NCBI RefSeq assembly: GCF_000423705.1
Contig: NZ_AUIM01000011.1
Location: forward strand, 124,001-188,000
Direction of reading: 5' to 3'
Length of the DNA: 64,000 nucleotides
DNA from: Stappia stellulata DSM 5886
Lineage (GTDB): Bacteria; Pseudomonadota; Alphaproteobacteria; Rhizobiales; Stappiaceae
This document shows, in pieces, positions 1 to 8,918 of this stretch. Under the pieces are notes generated by a model that saw only the letters and a program-made list of their open reading frames with translations, had not been told where the DNA came from and ran no database searches. The translations under genes were made by a program, and so were the position numbers. Position 1 is the first letter of the stretch. Every line of letters begins with the position of its first letter.

Positions 1-246
1 GAAACGGATGCCTTCGTTGCATTGTGCCGCGACGAGCTCAAGCTCGACATCGCCGGCCTGATGTGCATCCCGCCTGTGGAGGACATGCCGGGTCCGCATT
101 TCGCGCTGCTGCAGAAGATCGCCGCCCGCAACGGTCTCGCCGAACTGTCGATGGGCATGTCTGCGGACTTCGAGACGGCCATTCGCTTCGGCGCAACCTT
201 TGTCCGCGTCGGATCGGCGATCTTCGGTGCCCGCGACACGCATTGA
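1..246 (+). CDS. yggS: YggS/PROSC family PLP homeostasis protein, C-terminal fragment
   Basis: Only the last 81 codons are present; the gene starts before the window. The fragment carries the family's end signature, LSMGMSADFETAIRFGATFVRVG followed by a GAR-type ending (about residues 55-79 of the fragment), which forms the phosphate-binding end of the TIM-like barrel. YggS proteins bind pyridoxal 5'-phosphate without known catalysis and buffer the free PLP pool in the cytosol. The reading frame is open from base 1 and stops with TGA at 244-246. The next gene is convergent (trkH, minus strand), so no operon partner is visible here. Family assignment is firm. Confidence 0.9.
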   Translation, partial: ETDAFVALCRDELKLDIAGLMCIPPVEDMPGPHFALLQKIAARNGLAELSMGMSADFETAIRFGATFVRVGSAIFGARDTH

Positions 247-270
247 CCTGCTTGCCATGCGCGAAAGAGG

Positions 271-1713
271 TTAGCGCTCCAGCCAGAAGTCCGGCATCAG
301 GATGATGATGCCCGACACGATCTCGAGCCGTCCCAGGATCATCTGCAAGGCCAGCAGCCATTTCACGACATCCGGCAGGGACTGGAACGTGCCGGACGGA
401 CCGATGACCGGCCCCACTCCCGGCCCGACATTCGCAAGCGCCGTGATCGAGGCGCTGAGTGCCGTCTCAACGTCGAGGCCGGCCGCCGCATAGACCAGAG
501 CGAAGAGCGCGAAGGTCACGACATACAAAAGCGCGAAGACCAGCACGCCTTCGGTCACGCTCGGACTGAGGCGCCTGCCGGCAAACCGCGGCTCCGCGAT
601 CCGGTGCGGACGACACATGCCGTTCACAAGCGAACGGATCAGCTGGATCAACACCAGCATGCGGAAGGCCTTGAACCCGCCGGAAGTCGAGCCGCTGCAA
701 CCGCCCAGAAACGTCACCAGGAAGAACAGCGCTGTTGCGAAGGCCCCCCATTGCAGATAGTCGCCCGCCGCATATCCGGTCGTGGTGATGATCGACACGA
801 CGTGAAAGACGGACAACGTCAGCTCTCGAAACGGCGCGTCGCTCGCCCCCAGATGCAGCACCGCGAAAGCCGCAAGGCTTGCCGTGGCAGCCAGGCCGAC
901 GAAAAAGACCACCTGTTCGTATTCGCGGAAATCGCGCCGCTCCACCACACGGATCATGAACAGGAAGGGAAATCCCGACAACAGCATGAAGACGATCGCA
1001 ACCCAGAGGACCGACAGGCCCTCGAATTGTCCCATCGACTGGTCGGAGGTGGAAAAGCCCCCGGAGGAGACCGTCGTCAGCGCGTGGTTGAGGGCCTGAA
1101 ATCCCGTCATGCCGGCAAATCGGTAGAGCGCCATGCAGACGAGTGTCAGCCCGCCGTACAGCAGGAGCAGCCGAACGAGAAACGGCTCGATGCGTCCGTA
1201 GGGCTTGGCCGAGGTTTCCGAGGATTCGATGGCGAAGAGCTGCGAGCCCCCCACCCGCAGCCCCGGGAGCAACCAGATACCAAGCACAACAATTCCGATG
1301 CCCCCGACCCATTGCAGCAGCGACCGCCACAGCAAGATGCCCGGCGGCAAATGATCCAGTCCGGTAAGAACGGTCGCGCCTGTCGTGGTCAGCCCGGAGG
1401 CCGCCTCGAACACGGCATCCGTGAGAGAAAGGTCGAGGCCGCTGAGGTAAAGCGGCAATGCACCGGCAAAGGTGAAGGCGAACCAGGTGGCATTGACCAG
1501 CACCAGCGTTTCTCGGATGCCGAACCTGTTGTCCCTCTTCATGAAGGCAAGCGTCACGACGCTGCCGAAACAGCCGACGACAAGGGCCGAGACGGCAAAC
1601 GCCACCCAGTCCGGATTGCCGACCATGAGATCGGCCGCGGCCGGCACCAGCATGAAGAGCGAGAGGAGAACCATCAGCCGCCCGACGGGCAGCGCAACCG
1701 CGCGGCAGTCCAT
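271..1713 (-). CDS. trkH: TrkH family potassium uptake channel protein
   Basis: A 480-residue integral membrane protein of the usual TrkH length, hydrophobic almost throughout. It shows repeated pore-type elements such as ASGLTTTGATVLTGLD (about residue 105-120), TTVSSGGFST and GGCSGSTSGGFKAF, each with the central Gly that forms the K+ selectivity filter in the four M1-P-M2 repeats of this superfamily. It should sit in the inner membrane and import K+ together with a cytoplasmic TrkA NAD-binding subunit, which is not encoded here. The ATG at 1711-1713 opens directly into a membrane segment. It is convergent with yggS and divergent from ffh, hence probably monocistronic. Confidence 0.93.
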   Translation of the reverse strand: MDCRAVALPVGRLMVLLSLFMLVPAAADLMVGNPDWVAFAVSALVVGCFGSVVTLAFMKRDNRFGIRETLVLVNATWFAFTFAGALPLYLSGLDLSLTDAVFEAASGLTTTGATVLTGLDHLPPGILLWRSLLQWVGGIGIVVLGIWLLPGLRVGGSQLFAIESSETSAKPYGRIEPFLVRLLLLYGGLTLVCMALYRFAGMTGFQALNHALTTVSSGGFSTSDQSMGQFEGLSVLWVAIVFMLLSGFPFLFMIRVVERRDFREYEQVVFFVGLAATASLAAFAVLHLGASDAPFRELTLSVFHVVSIITTTGYAAGDYLQWGAFATALFFLVTFLGGCSGSTSGGFKAFRMLVLIQLIRSLVNGMCRPHRIAEPRFAGRRLSPSVTEGVLVFALLYVVTFALFALVYAAAGLDVETALSASITALANVGPGVGPVIGPSGTFQSLPDVVKWLLALQMILGRLEIVSGIIILMPDFWLER

Positions 1714-2128
1714 GAAAGGGTCCTCGACAGCGCAGGCGCGCGATCCGGAAGCCCAGGCCCCGTTCGCATGCCCGTATCGCGAGAGCCCTTACTCCCATTT
1801 GGCCACACCCTGCAACGCAAAGATCCGGCCCCGTCGTGCAACCCGGCGAAACAAAGCGATGTCCTTGACTCTTTCGCGGTTTTCAGGCAACTGCATTCCA
1901 ACTCCGCAAGAGTGACGAAACACAAGGCAACCGACCGGGACCCGCGAAGGTCTAAAGAGATCCCGGAGGTCAACACCCGACAGCGCGATGCGCCCTCGGG
2001 TGTCGCGATGCTTTGCATCATGCGCCTTTAGGTTCCGCGTTCACGCCTTGCATCTCTCGACGCCGGGAACGCGGGCACCGCCATGTGCCCGGCTTCCGGC
2101 AAAAACGGCAACCCGGAAGGGCCGAAGC
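1714..2128. other. Divergent trkH/ffh intergenic region with two dyads
   Basis: No convincing gene is found in these 415 bases. Two inverted repeats precede ffh: ACACCCGA (1973-1980) with TCGGGTGT (1996-2003), and GATGC-TTT-GCATC (2007-2019). Either could fold in an ffh leader or end an upstream transcript, although no U-tract follows. A TTGACT at 1865-1870 is a possible -35 box but has no good -10 box at standard spacing. Confidence 0.4.
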
Positions 2129-3661
2129 ATGTTCGAAAGTCTGTCCGATCGCCTGAGCGGCATCCTCGACAAGCTGACGCGACGCGGCGCGCTGTCGGAA
2201 GCGGACGTCGGCGAGGCGCTTCGCGAGGTGCGTCGCGCGCTGATCGAGGCCGACGTGGCGCTTCCGGTGGTGAAGTCCTTCACCGACAAGGTACGCAACC
2301 GCGCCGTCGGCCAGGAAGTCCTCAAGTCGGTCACGCCGGGCCAGCAGGTCGTCAAGATCGTGCACGACCAGCTCGTCGAGATGCTGGGAGCCCAGGCCGA
2401 GCCGATCGACCTCAATGCGCCGGCGCCGGTCGCCATCATGATGGTCGGCCTGCAGGGGTCGGGCAAGACAACCTCCACCGCCAAGATCGCTCTGCGCCTC
2501 ACCCGCGACGACAAGCGCAAGGTCCTGATGGCCTCGCTCGACACCCGCCGTCCGGCGGCGCAGGAGCAGCTCAAGGTCCTGGGCGAGCAGAACGAGATCG
2601 ACACGCTGCCGATCATCGCCGGCCAGTCGCCGGTCCAGATCGCCTCGCGTGCCGCCACCGCAGCCAAGCTCGGCGGCTACGACGTGGTGATGCTCGACAC
2701 CGCCGGCCGCACGCATATCGACGAGCCGCTGATGGCGGAAATGGCCGAGATCAAGTCGGCCGCCTCCCCGCACGAGATCCTGCTGGTCGCGGATTCGCTG
2801 ACCGGCCAGGACGCCGTCAACCTCGGCCAGTCCTTCAACGAACGCGTCGGCATCACCGGCATCGTGCTGACCCGCATGGACGGCGACGGACGCGGCGGCG
2901 CTGCACTCTCCATGCGCGCGGTGACCGGCAAGCCGGTCAAGCTCATCGGCACGGGCGAAAAGGCGGACGCGCTGGAGGAATTCCACCCCTCGCGCATCGC
3001 CGACCGGATCCTCGGCATGGGCGACATCGTCTCGCTCGTCGAAAAGGCCTCGCGCGAGCTCGACCAGGAACAGACGGCCAGGATGGCCGCGAAGATGCAA
3101 AAGGGCACCTTCGACCTGGAAGACCTGGCCGAACAGCTCAAGCAGATGGAAAAACTCGGCGGCATGTCCGGCATCATGGGCATGATGCCCGGCGTCGGAA
3201 AGCTGAAGAAGCAGATGGGCGAGGCCAATCTCGACGACAAGGTGATCAAGCGCCAGGTCGCCATCATCCAGTCGATGACGCCCCAGGAGCGACGCAAGCC
3301 CGACCTCCTCAAGGCAAGCCGCAAGAAGCGCATCGCCGCCGGGTCCGGTGTCGAGGTCGCCTCCGTCAACAAGCTTTTGAAGATGCACCGCCAGATGGCG
3401 GACATGATGAAGCAGATGGGCAAGGGCAAGGGCGGCATGTTTTCCAAGATGATGGGCGGCATGGGCATGCCCGGCGGCGGCGCCGGCATGCCCTCGATGG
3501 ACCCCAAGGAACTGGAAAAGCTCGCCAAGTCCGGCCAAATGCCCGGCGGCGGCCTCCCGCCCGGCATGCCGGGCCTTCCCGGTGGCATGGGCGGCCTGGG
3601 CGGACCGAAACTTCCGGGTCTTGGTGGCATGCCCGGCATGGGGCGAGGAAAGAAGAAATGA
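2129..3661 (+). CDS. ffh: Signal recognition particle protein Ffh
   Basis: SRP54 homologue of 510 residues. The N domain (1-90) is followed by the GTPase G domain with P-loop GLQGSGKTT at about 107-115, the DTAGR motif (near 190) and TRMDGDGRGG. From about 300 the Met-rich M domain binds 4.5S RNA and signal peptides. The tail (about 430-510) is very rich in Met and Gly, as in many alphaproteobacterial Ffh proteins. It targets ribosome-nascent chain complexes to FtsY at the membrane. I chose ATG 2129 because it gives the canonical MFESLSDRL start and has GGAAGGG just upstream. The open frame continues further upstream but without family similarity. It overlaps the next gene by ATGA. Confidence 0.98.
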   Translation: MFESLSDRLSGILDKLTRRGALSEADVGEALREVRRALIEADVALPVVKSFTDKVRNRAVGQEVLKSVTPGQQVVKIVHDQLVEMLGAQAEPIDLNAPAPVAIMMVGLQGSGKTTSTAKIALRLTRDDKRKVLMASLDTRRPAAQEQLKVLGEQNEIDTLPIIAGQSPVQIASRAATAAKLGGYDVVMLDTAGRTHIDEPLMAEMAEIKSAASPHEILLVADSLTGQDAVNLGQSFNERVGITGIVLTRMDGDGRGGAALSMRAVTGKPVKLIGTGEKADALEEFHPSRIADRILGMGDIVSLVEKASRELDQEQTARMAAKMQKGTFDLEDLAEQLKQMEKLGGMSGIMGMMPGVGKLKKQMGEANLDDKVIKRQVAIIQSMTPQERRKPDLLKASRKKRIAAGSGVEVASVNKLLKMHRQMADMMKQMGKGKGGMFSKMMGGMGMPGGGAGMPSMDPKELEKLAKSGQMPGGGLPPGMPGLPGGMGGLGGPKLPGLGGMPGMGRGKKK

Positions 3662-3975
3662 CGAACAGCACAGATGGGATCCTCGATCCCGTGTCGCAGG
3701 CGATGGAAGAGCTGGCGCGGCTGCGCGGGTCCATCGACAACATCGACGCCGCTTTGATCCACATGCTCGCAGAACGCTTCAAATGCACCCAGAAGGTCGG
3801 GGTGCTGAAGGCGCAACACAATCTTCCGCCCGCCGACCCGGCGCGCGAGGACCGGCAGATCGCACGACTGCGATCCCTTGCCAGGGACGCCAATCTCGAT
3901 CCCGATTTCGCGGAAACCTTCCTGAACTTCATCGTCAAGGAAGTCATCCGCCACCACGAAGCCATTCGCGGCTGA
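3658..3975 (+). CDS. Chorismate mutase, AroQ type
   Basis: A 105-residue all-helical AroQ-class chorismate mutase, translationally coupled to ffh (ATG 3658 overlaps the ffh stop TGA at 3659-3661). The [20 protein letters not shown] segment holds the conserved early Arg and Asp of helix 1, and [18 protein letters not shown] carries the active-site Lys and the region around the second Arg. C-terminal Phe/Val-rich helix ends in [11 protein letters not shown]. It converts chorismate to prephenate for Phe/Tyr synthesis. This gene is commonly sandwiched between ffh and rpsP in Hyphomicrobiales. It is monofunctional, with no prephenate dehydratase domain. Confidence 0.93.
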   Translation: MTNSTDGILDPVSQAMEELARLRGSIDNIDAALIHMLAERFKCTQKVGVLKAQHNLPPADPAREDRQIARLRSLARDANLDPDFAETFLNFIVKEVIRHHEAIRG

Positions 3976-4009
3976 TGCCGCGAACACCAAACACACAGGA
4001 GATACCCCG

Positions 4010-4393
4010 ATGGCTTTGAAAATTCGTCTCGCCCGTGGCGGCGCCAAGAAGCGTCCGTTCTACCGCATCGTGATCGCCGACGTGCGCTCGCCGCGCGACG
4101 GCCGTTTCATCGAAAAGGTCGGCAGCTACGACCCGATGCTGCCCAAGGACAACGAAAACCGCATCACGCTGGACGCCGAGCGCATCCAGCATTGGCTGAG
4201 CCACGGCGCGAAGCCGACCGACCGCGTGCACCGTTTCCTCGATGCCGCCGGCCTGCTGAAGCGCGACGCGCGCAACAACCCGAACAAGGCGGAACCGGGC
4301 CAGAAGGCCAAGGAACGCGTCGAAGCCCGCAAGCAGGCCGCCGAGGATGCAGCCGCTGCCGCCTCCGAGGGTGAAGAAGCCGCCGCCGAGTAA
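4010..4393 (+). CDS. rpsP: 30S ribosomal protein S16
   Basis: The first ~80 residues are canonical S16 ([20 protein letters not shown] start, then the VGSYDPM and [20 protein letters not shown] motifs). After residue ~90 an Ala/Glu/Lys-rich tail extends to 127 residues, a frequent alphaproteobacterial feature likely to be disordered. S16 is an assembly protein of the 30S body. CAGGAG at -13 to -8 supports the ATG. It lies 34 bases after the chorismate mutase gene and is followed by an intrinsic terminator, suggesting that ffh-to-rpsP transcription is partly separated from rimM. Confidence 0.98.
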   Translation: MALKIRLARGGAKKRPFYRIVIADVRSPRDGRFIEKVGSYDPMLPKDNENRITLDAERIQHWLSHGAKPTDRVHRFLDAAGLLKRDARNNPNKAEPGQKAKERVEARKQAAEDAAAAASEGEEAAAE

Positions 4394-4411
4394 TCGACGG
4401 AAGACGTGACG

Positions 4412-4448
4412 GCCCGCGCCGCGCCCGACGGCGCGACGCGGGCTTTTG
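4412..4448 (+). terminator. Intrinsic terminator/attenuator between rpsP and rimM
   Basis: A 13-base stem with one mismatch (GCCCGCGCCGCGC 4412-4424 with GCGCGACGCGGGC 4431-4443, loop CCGACG) is followed by TTTTGCTT. It could set a lower level of rimM-trmD expression relative to the ribosomal protein gene. Confidence 0.8.
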
Positions 4449-4479
4449 CTTGCCTGCCGGTTGAAGGAGCTGCATCGCC

Positions 4480-5010
4480 TTGGCGCAAGATCGTATCCTG
4501 ATGGCCCGCATCGGTGCCGCCCATGGCATTCGCGGCGAGGTCCTGGTCAAGCCCTTCGGCGACGATCCGCTGTCCTTTACCGACTACGGTCCGCTGGAAA
4601 CGGCCGACGGCAAGCGCCGGCTGACGGTCTATGCCGCGCGCGTTCAAAAGAACATGGTGATCACCCGCTTCGAGGGGATCGACGACCGGAATGCCGCCGA
4701 AGCGCTGAACGGGCTCGACCTCTACATTCCCCGCGACGCCCTGCCGGAGCTGGAGGAAGACGACGACTTCTATCACGCCGATCTGCTCGGTCTGCGCGCG
4801 CACTCCCTGGATGGCGAAGAGCTTGGTAAGATTGTCGCCGTGCCCGATTTCGGTGCCGGCACGCTGCTGGAAATCCGTCCCGGCATCGGAACGTCCTTCT
4901 TCGTGCCCTTCACGCACGACGCCGTGCCGGAGGTCGACCTGACAGACGGGAAGGTAACGGTCGTGCTTCCGCCGGATTACGAGGACGAGGAGCGGGACGA
5001 AGAGGCCTGA
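4480..5010 (+). CDS. rimM: Ribosome maturation factor RimM
   Basis: RimM of 176 residues: N-terminal RimM barrel (RIGAAHGIRGEVLVKPF, residues ~9-26) and C-terminal PRC-barrel (YHADLLGLRAHSLDGEELGKIV then EIRPG and PFTHDAVPEVDL). It binds S19 in the 30S head during late assembly. The start is a TTG at 4480 served by AAGGAG at 4464-4469 (10-base spacer). The first ATG, at 4501, has no Shine-Dalgarno sequence and would cut 7 residues, so TTG is preferred. The 3' end overlaps the convergent VanZ-like gene by 34 bases. Confidence 0.96.
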   Translation: MAQDRILMARIGAAHGIRGEVLVKPFGDDPLSFTDYGPLETADGKRRLTVYAARVQKNMVITRFEGIDDRNAAEALNGLDLYIPRDALPELEEDDDFYHADLLGLRAHSLDGEELGKIVAVPDFGAGTLLEIRPGIGTSFFVPFTHDAVPEVDLTDGKVTVVLPPDYEDEERDEEA

Positions 5011-5471
5011 ACCGGGCGACGCGCCGTGTCCGTCAATTCGACCTCAAGGCCGGTGTCGCCGTGCGTATCGGCAAGGGCCGCGCGGGTCTCGGACCGCACC
5101 AGAACGACGATGGCGACGACGAGCGCGACGCCAACGCTGTTGGCCACGACATCGAGCAGCGAGGCGTGATGGTGCGGCGTGATGGCCTGGACGCCTTCGC
5201 CCGCGATCCCCATCAGCATCGCCGCACCGGCCGACAGACGCAGCCGGCAACAGAAGAACGCATGAATCGCCAGCGTCAGGAGCGCAAAGAAAACGAGGTG
5301 CTGGACCTTGTCCCAGGGATGATCGAGACCGGTGTTGAACACCAGCCCCACGGTCACGCCATAAGCGATCAGCACGAAAAGCGGCAGGACCCGCGCGAGC
5401 GAAAGATCGATATAGTCGCGTTCGGCATAACGCCGGATCCAGCGCGGCAGGAGAATGCTGATACTTGGCAT
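4977..5471 (-). CDS. VanZ-like membrane protein
   Basis: A 164-residue predicted membrane protein with about four hydrophobic segments. The VanZ-like signature is visible: DKVQHLVFFALLTLAIHAF (helix 2), then GEGVQAITPHHHASLLDVVANSVGV (helices 3-4). The function of this family outside glycopeptide resistance is unknown. ATG 5471 is preferred over upstream in-frame starts because the extension is Arg-rich, unrelated sequence and the family starts just before the first helix. The protein ends in a Ser-rich tail (ASSSRSSSS) that is encoded opposite the acidic C-terminus of rimM, so that tail is probably a by-product of the 34-base convergent overlap. Confidence 0.8.
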   Translation of the reverse strand: MPSISILLPRWIRRYAERDYIDLSLARVLPLFVLIAYGVTVGLVFNTGLDHPWDKVQHLVFFALLTLAIHAFFCCRLRLSAGAAMLMGIAGEGVQAITPHHHASLLDVVANSVGVALVVAIVVLVRSETRAALADTHGDTGLEVELTDTARRPVQASSSRSSSS

Positions 5472-5572
5472 GACGACCTCGCATAAGAGGCACGAGTCTA
5501 GCCTGCCAATCTTTAACCAAGCGTTCCCGCCGGCCGGCGCCGCGGAACGCGCCACACCCCGCCGGAGAACAG

Positions 5573-6295
5573 ATGCGCTTCGACGCGACCGTCCTGACCC
5601 TTTATCCGGAGATGTTTCCGGGTCCGCTCGGTGCCTCGCTCGCCGGCAAGGCACTGGCCCGGGGCGACTGGCATCTGAGCGCCCGGCAGATCCGCGACCA
5701 CGCCACCGACCGGCATCGCTCCGTCGATGACACGCCGGCTGGCGGTGGCGCAGGAATGGTGTTGCGACCCGATATTCTGGCGCAAGCCATCGATTCCGCC
5801 TCCGCGGCGGATGACCCGCGCCCGCGCCTGCTTATGAGCCCGCGCGGGCGGCCTCTCGACCAGGCCCGGGTGCGCGATCTTGCGGCCGGCCCCGGCGCGG
5901 TGATCGTCTGCGGCCGGTTCGAAGGCGTCGACCAGCGTGTGATCGATAGCCGTGCTCTCGAGGAGGTCTCCATCGGCGACTACATCCTGTCGGGCGGCGA
6001 GATCGCCGCCATGGTTCTCCTCGACGCGGTCGTTCGCCTGCTTCCCGGCGTCATGGGCAATGCGGAGAGCGGCGCGCAAGAAAGCTTCGAGGCCGGCCTT
6101 TTGGAGCATCCGCATTACACGCGACCACGCGACTTCGAAGGCATTCAGATCCCCGACGTCCTCACCTCCGGCGACCATGCTCGTATCGAGGCCTGGCGCC
6201 AGGCCGAGGCCGAACGGTTGACCCGCGATCGCCGCCCCGATCTCTGGGAGGCCCATCGCGCCGCAAAGAGCGCCAAACCGGCAAAAAACACATGA
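5573..6295 (+). CDS. trmD: tRNA (guanine37-N1)-methyltransferase TrmD
   Basis: A 240-residue SPOUT (trefoil-knot) methyltransferase that makes m1G37 in tRNAs reading CNN codons and prevents +1 frameshifting. Visible motifs are [16 protein letters not shown] at the start, [16 protein letters not shown], the knot segment with [11 protein letters not shown] and [11 protein letters not shown], and RLLPGVMGN. The catalytic Asp region lies in the LTSGDH segment near residue 200. ATG 5573 follows CCGGAGAAC. It belongs to the rimM-trmD-rplS set, 562 bases after rimM because the opposite-strand VanZ-like gene occupies the gap. Confidence 0.97.
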   Translation: MRFDATVLTLYPEMFPGPLGASLAGKALARGDWHLSARQIRDHATDRHRSVDDTPAGGGAGMVLRPDILAQAIDSASAADDPRPRLLMSPRGRPLDQARVRDLAAGPGAVIVCGRFEGVDQRVIDSRALEEVSIGDYILSGGEIAAMVLLDAVVRLLPGVMGNAESGAQESFEAGLLEHPHYTRPRDFEGIQIPDVLTSGDHARIEAWRQAEAERLTRDRRPDLWEAHRAAKSAKPAKNT

Positions 6296-6528
6296 CAAAC
6301 GGGACCTCATGCGCTACGTACCGGCCCACTCGGGTATCGTTTCGGTGCCGCGTGCGGACTTTGGCGTGCATGATCGCCCTTTCCCCGCCTCGGCAACCGG
6401 GCAACGATCGCCCCAAACATATTCCATAGCCGGGCAGAGCGTCCGGTCGGCCAAAACGCGGTGAATTCGCCCCGGCGTCTGGAACGCTTGAGGACGCTCT
6501 GACCGAGCAAGACCCAAAAGGCAGTGCC

Positions 6529-7014
6529 ATGAACATCATCGAGGAACTCAACGCCGAGGAAATGGCGAAGATCGAAGCCGTGCGCAAGCTTCCGACCTTC
6601 TCCGCAGGTGACACCATCCGCGTCAACGTGCGCGTGACGGAAGGCACCCGGACCCGGACCCAGGCCTATGAAGGCGTGTGCATCGCCCGGTCCGGCGGCG
6701 GCATCAACGAGAACTTCACGGTACGCAAGATTTCCTACGGCGAAGGCGTGGAGCGTGTGTTCCCGATTTTCTCGCCGATGCTGGAAGGCGTCGAGGTCAT
6801 CCGGCGCGGCAAGGTGCGTCGCGCCAAGCTCTATTACCTGCGCGGCCGTCGCGGCAAGTCCGCCCGTATCGTCGAGGCGACCAACACCCGTGCCCGTCGC
6901 CTGAACGACGAGACCAAGGTCGAACTGGCCGCGGCGAAGGCGGCCAAGGAAGCCGAGCGCGCCGCCGCCCAGGCAGCAGCGAAGGCCGCCGCCGCCGAGA
7001 ATGCTTCGGAATAA
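6529..7014 (+). CDS. rplS: 50S ribosomal protein L19
   Basis: L19 of 161 residues; the core (1-120) has [32 protein letters not shown] and [14 protein letters not shown]. Beyond it lies an Ala/Lys/Glu-rich tail typical of alphaproteobacteria. L19 lies at the 30S-50S interface. The 233 bases between trmD and the ATG contain no gene and may form a leader carrying its own promoter. A strong terminator follows at 7054-7079. Confidence 0.98.
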   Translation: MNIIEELNAEEMAKIEAVRKLPTFSAGDTIRVNVRVTEGTRTRTQAYEGVCIARSGGGINENFTVRKISYGEGVERVFPIFSPMLEGVEVIRRGKVRRAKLYYLRGRRGKSARIVEATNTRARRLNDETKVELAAAKAAKEAERAAAQAAAKAAAAENASE

Positions 7015-7053
7015 GCCGCTGGCGTCACGGCGCAAGCGCGATGACACGAAACG

Positions 7054-7079
7054 AAAAGCGGCCTCCGGGCCGCTTTTTT
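7054..7079 (+). terminator. Intrinsic terminator of rplS operon
   Basis: AAGCGGCC (7056-7063), loop TCCG, GGCCGCTT (7068-7075) followed by a T-run. A-rich bases before the stem could let it also stop ftsX transcription from the opposite strand. Confidence 0.9.
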
Positions 7080-7118
7080 GTTTTGGGTCCGCGCGAGGGA
7101 CCGGCCGGCATGGAAAGG

Positions 7119-8204
7119 TCAGTCGATGCGGCGCAGATGCGCACGAACCGCCACCCGGGAGGTTGCAGCGGTGAGGATCGTCACCAGGAAGATGATCGCC
7201 AGCACGCCGAGATAGCCGGCGGCTCCGACCGACACGCCGCCGAAGAGCACCATCGCCTGTTCCATAGCCGCAAACCCGGTGTTGCCGTCGGCGAAGAAAC
7301 CGAGAACGACAAAGACGACGGAGGCGCTCACCCCCCCGGCGAGACCGCCCTTCAGCCCCAGCAGCAGGAAATGGCGCTGAAACTCGCGGGCGACAAAACT
7401 GTCCTCCGCGCCGACGAAATGCAGCACCTCGACCACATCCTTGTTGCCGGCCATGGCCGCGCGCGTGGCAAAGACCACTGACAGCACCATGGAGGCAAGC
7501 ACGAGCGCCAGGATCGCCAGTCCGGCCAGCACGACGGCATTGGCCATGGAGGCAAGCCGGCCCGTCCACAACGAGTGGTCGTCGACGCTGGCGCCGCTGA
7601 CACCGTCCGAGACCGCAACACGCAGGCCGGTCAGGTCGAACCGCGTTCCATCCTCGATTTCCACCTGGATGAGCCGGGGGACGGGCAGCGTGTCCAGGTC
7701 GAGACCGGTTCCGAGCCACGGCTGCAGCAGCTCGCGCGTCTGCGCGTCGGAAAGCGCACGCACGGCGCCCACGCCCGGCCGCGCTTCCGCGATGGAAATC
7801 GCCTTTTCGATCTCCCGCAGCATGTCCACGCCCTGGGCCGGACGGATCTGGATCGTCACCTCGCGCAGCAGATCGTTCGACCAGGCGTCGGCCGCGTCGT
7901 GAATGACCGTGACCATTCCGATCGTCAGGCAGGCGAGAAAGCTCATGATGGCAACGACCAGCGTCAGCGCGCGCCCTGCAACGGCTTGCGGCGGCACGAT
8001 CGGCGCGGAGGGGCGCAATTGCGCATCCGGATCCGCCCGGCGCTGCTTCGCAGGCTTCTTTGCGGGACGTTTGAGACGCGGCAGCCGCGGCGCCATCGAT
8101 TTCGAGGCGGATGGATTTCGCGCGCCGGGGCGCGAAGCGGCGCCCGTGCGGCGGTCTGCCTGTCCGCCGGACGGCCTGTCGGGAGTGTTCGGATCGTCAG
8201 TCAT
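7119..8204 (-). CDS. ftsX: Cell division protein FtsX
   Basis: A 361-residue FtsX-type permease. The cytoplasmic N-terminus is long, basic and Pro-rich (residues 1-80). It is followed by TM1 (about 85-108), a periplasmic domain (about 110-230) and three further TM segments with the MacB/FtsX fold. With FtsE it forms the divisome ABC-type complex that controls peptidoglycan hydrolases rather than transporting a solute. ATG 8204 is chosen because it overlaps the end of ftsE by 8 bases; the frame is open 14 codons further up, inside ftsE. Convergent with rplS. Confidence 0.92.
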   Translation of the reverse strand: MTDDPNTPDRPSGGQADRRTGAASRPGARNPSASKSMAPRLPRLKRPAKKPAKQRRADPDAQLRPSAPIVPPQAVAGRALTLVVAIMSFLACLTIGMVTVIHDAADAWSNDLLREVTIQIRPAQGVDMLREIEKAISIAEARPGVGAVRALSDAQTRELLQPWLGTGLDLDTLPVPRLIQVEIEDGTRFDLTGLRVAVSDGVSGASVDDHSLWTGRLASMANAVVLAGLAILALVLASMVLSVVFATRAAMAGNKDVVEVLHFVGAEDSFVAREFQRHFLLLGLKGGLAGGVSASVVFVVLGFFADGNTGFAAMEQAMVLFGGVSVGAAGYLGVLAIIFLVTILTAATSRVAVRAHLRRID

Positions 8205-8856
8205 GTATCTGCAACCGTCCGTCGGCCAGTTCCATCCGCCGCGCATGCACCTGATCCATCAGCGCAAGATCGTGAGTGGCGATCACCACGGAGGTGCCCA
8301 GCCGGTTGAGTTCGATGAAAAGCCTCAGGAGCCTGCGCGCAAGCGGCGGATCGACGTTGCCGGTCGGTTCGTCGGCCAGCAGCAGCTCCGGACGCGTGAT
8401 CAGGGCGCGGGCGATCGCCGCGCGCTGCTTCTCCCCGCCCGACAGCACCGGCGGCAGCACATGCATGCGTTCCCCGAGCCCGACCCATTTCAGCAGTTCG
8501 ACCACATCCGAGCGATACTGGCCTTCCTCCTGTCCGGCAACCCTGAGCGGCAATGCGACATTCTCGTAGGTCGTCAGATGCTGCAAGAGGCGAAAGTCCT
8601 GGAACACGATGCCGATGCGCCGGCGCAACGCCGGGATCTGGCTCTTCTGCAGCGCGGATGTGTCCTTTCCGAAGGCGCGAACCAGCCCGCGTGTCGGCGT
8701 GAGCGACAGGAACAAAAGACGCATGAGAGAGGTCTTGCCCGCGCCAGACGGGCCGGTCAGGAACTGAAAGGACTGCGGCTTTATCTCAAAGGTCAGGTCA
8801 CGCAGAACCTCCGGCCCCATGCCGTAGCGCAGCCCAACATTTTCGAATCGGATCAC
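8197..8856 (-). CDS. ftsE: Cell division ATP-binding protein FtsE
   Basis: A 219-residue ABC ATPase with Walker A GPSGAGKTS (~residue 36), the Q-loop near QDFRLL, signature LSGGEKQRAAIARAL, Walker B LLLADEPTGNVD and the switch His in VIATHDL. It pairs with FtsX in the membrane. The RYGMGPEVLRDLTFEI start matches FtsE rather than LolD or MacB, and the 8-base overlap with ftsX confirms the pair. The promoter region upstream contains a TTAA-N7-TTAAC box. Confidence 0.96.
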   Translation of the reverse strand: MIRFENVGLRYGMGPEVLRDLTFEIKPQSFQFLTGPSGAGKTSLMRLLFLSLTPTRGLVRAFGKDTSALQKSQIPALRRRIGIVFQDFRLLQHLTTYENVALPLRVAGQEEGQYRSDVVELLKWVGLGERMHVLPPVLSGGEKQRAAIARALITRPELLLADEPTGNVDPPLARRLLRLFIELNRLGTSVVIATHDLALMDQVHARRMELADGRLQIHD

Positions 8857-8902
8857 GGCATCCTCGTTTTCGCTTGATTGCAGGGACCCTACGCCCTGCT
8901 CA

Positions 8903-8918
8903 TTAACGCTTCATTAAC
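8903..8918. promoter_or_regulatory. Candidate CtrA box between ftsE and the cpdR operon
   Basis: TTAA (8903-8906), seven bases, TTAAC (8914-8918) matches the full CtrA consensus TTAA-N7-TTAAC exactly. It also reads as two CATTAACG repeats 11 bases apart. It lies 47 bases upstream of the ftsE ATG and about 155 bases upstream of the zinc-ribbon gene that begins the cpdR operon. Confidence 0.65.

Noticed and set aside
3400-3661. Met/Gly-rich repeat tail of Ffh as a possible separate or mobile repeat
   Set aside because: Such tails are normal after the M domain in alphaproteobacterial Ffh, with no DNA-level unit repeated exactly.
6296-6528. SRP RNA or other known ncRNA in the trmD-rplS gap
   Set aside because: The conserved SRP RNA core (GGAAGG/AGCAG pairing) was not seen; the region is treated only as a leader.
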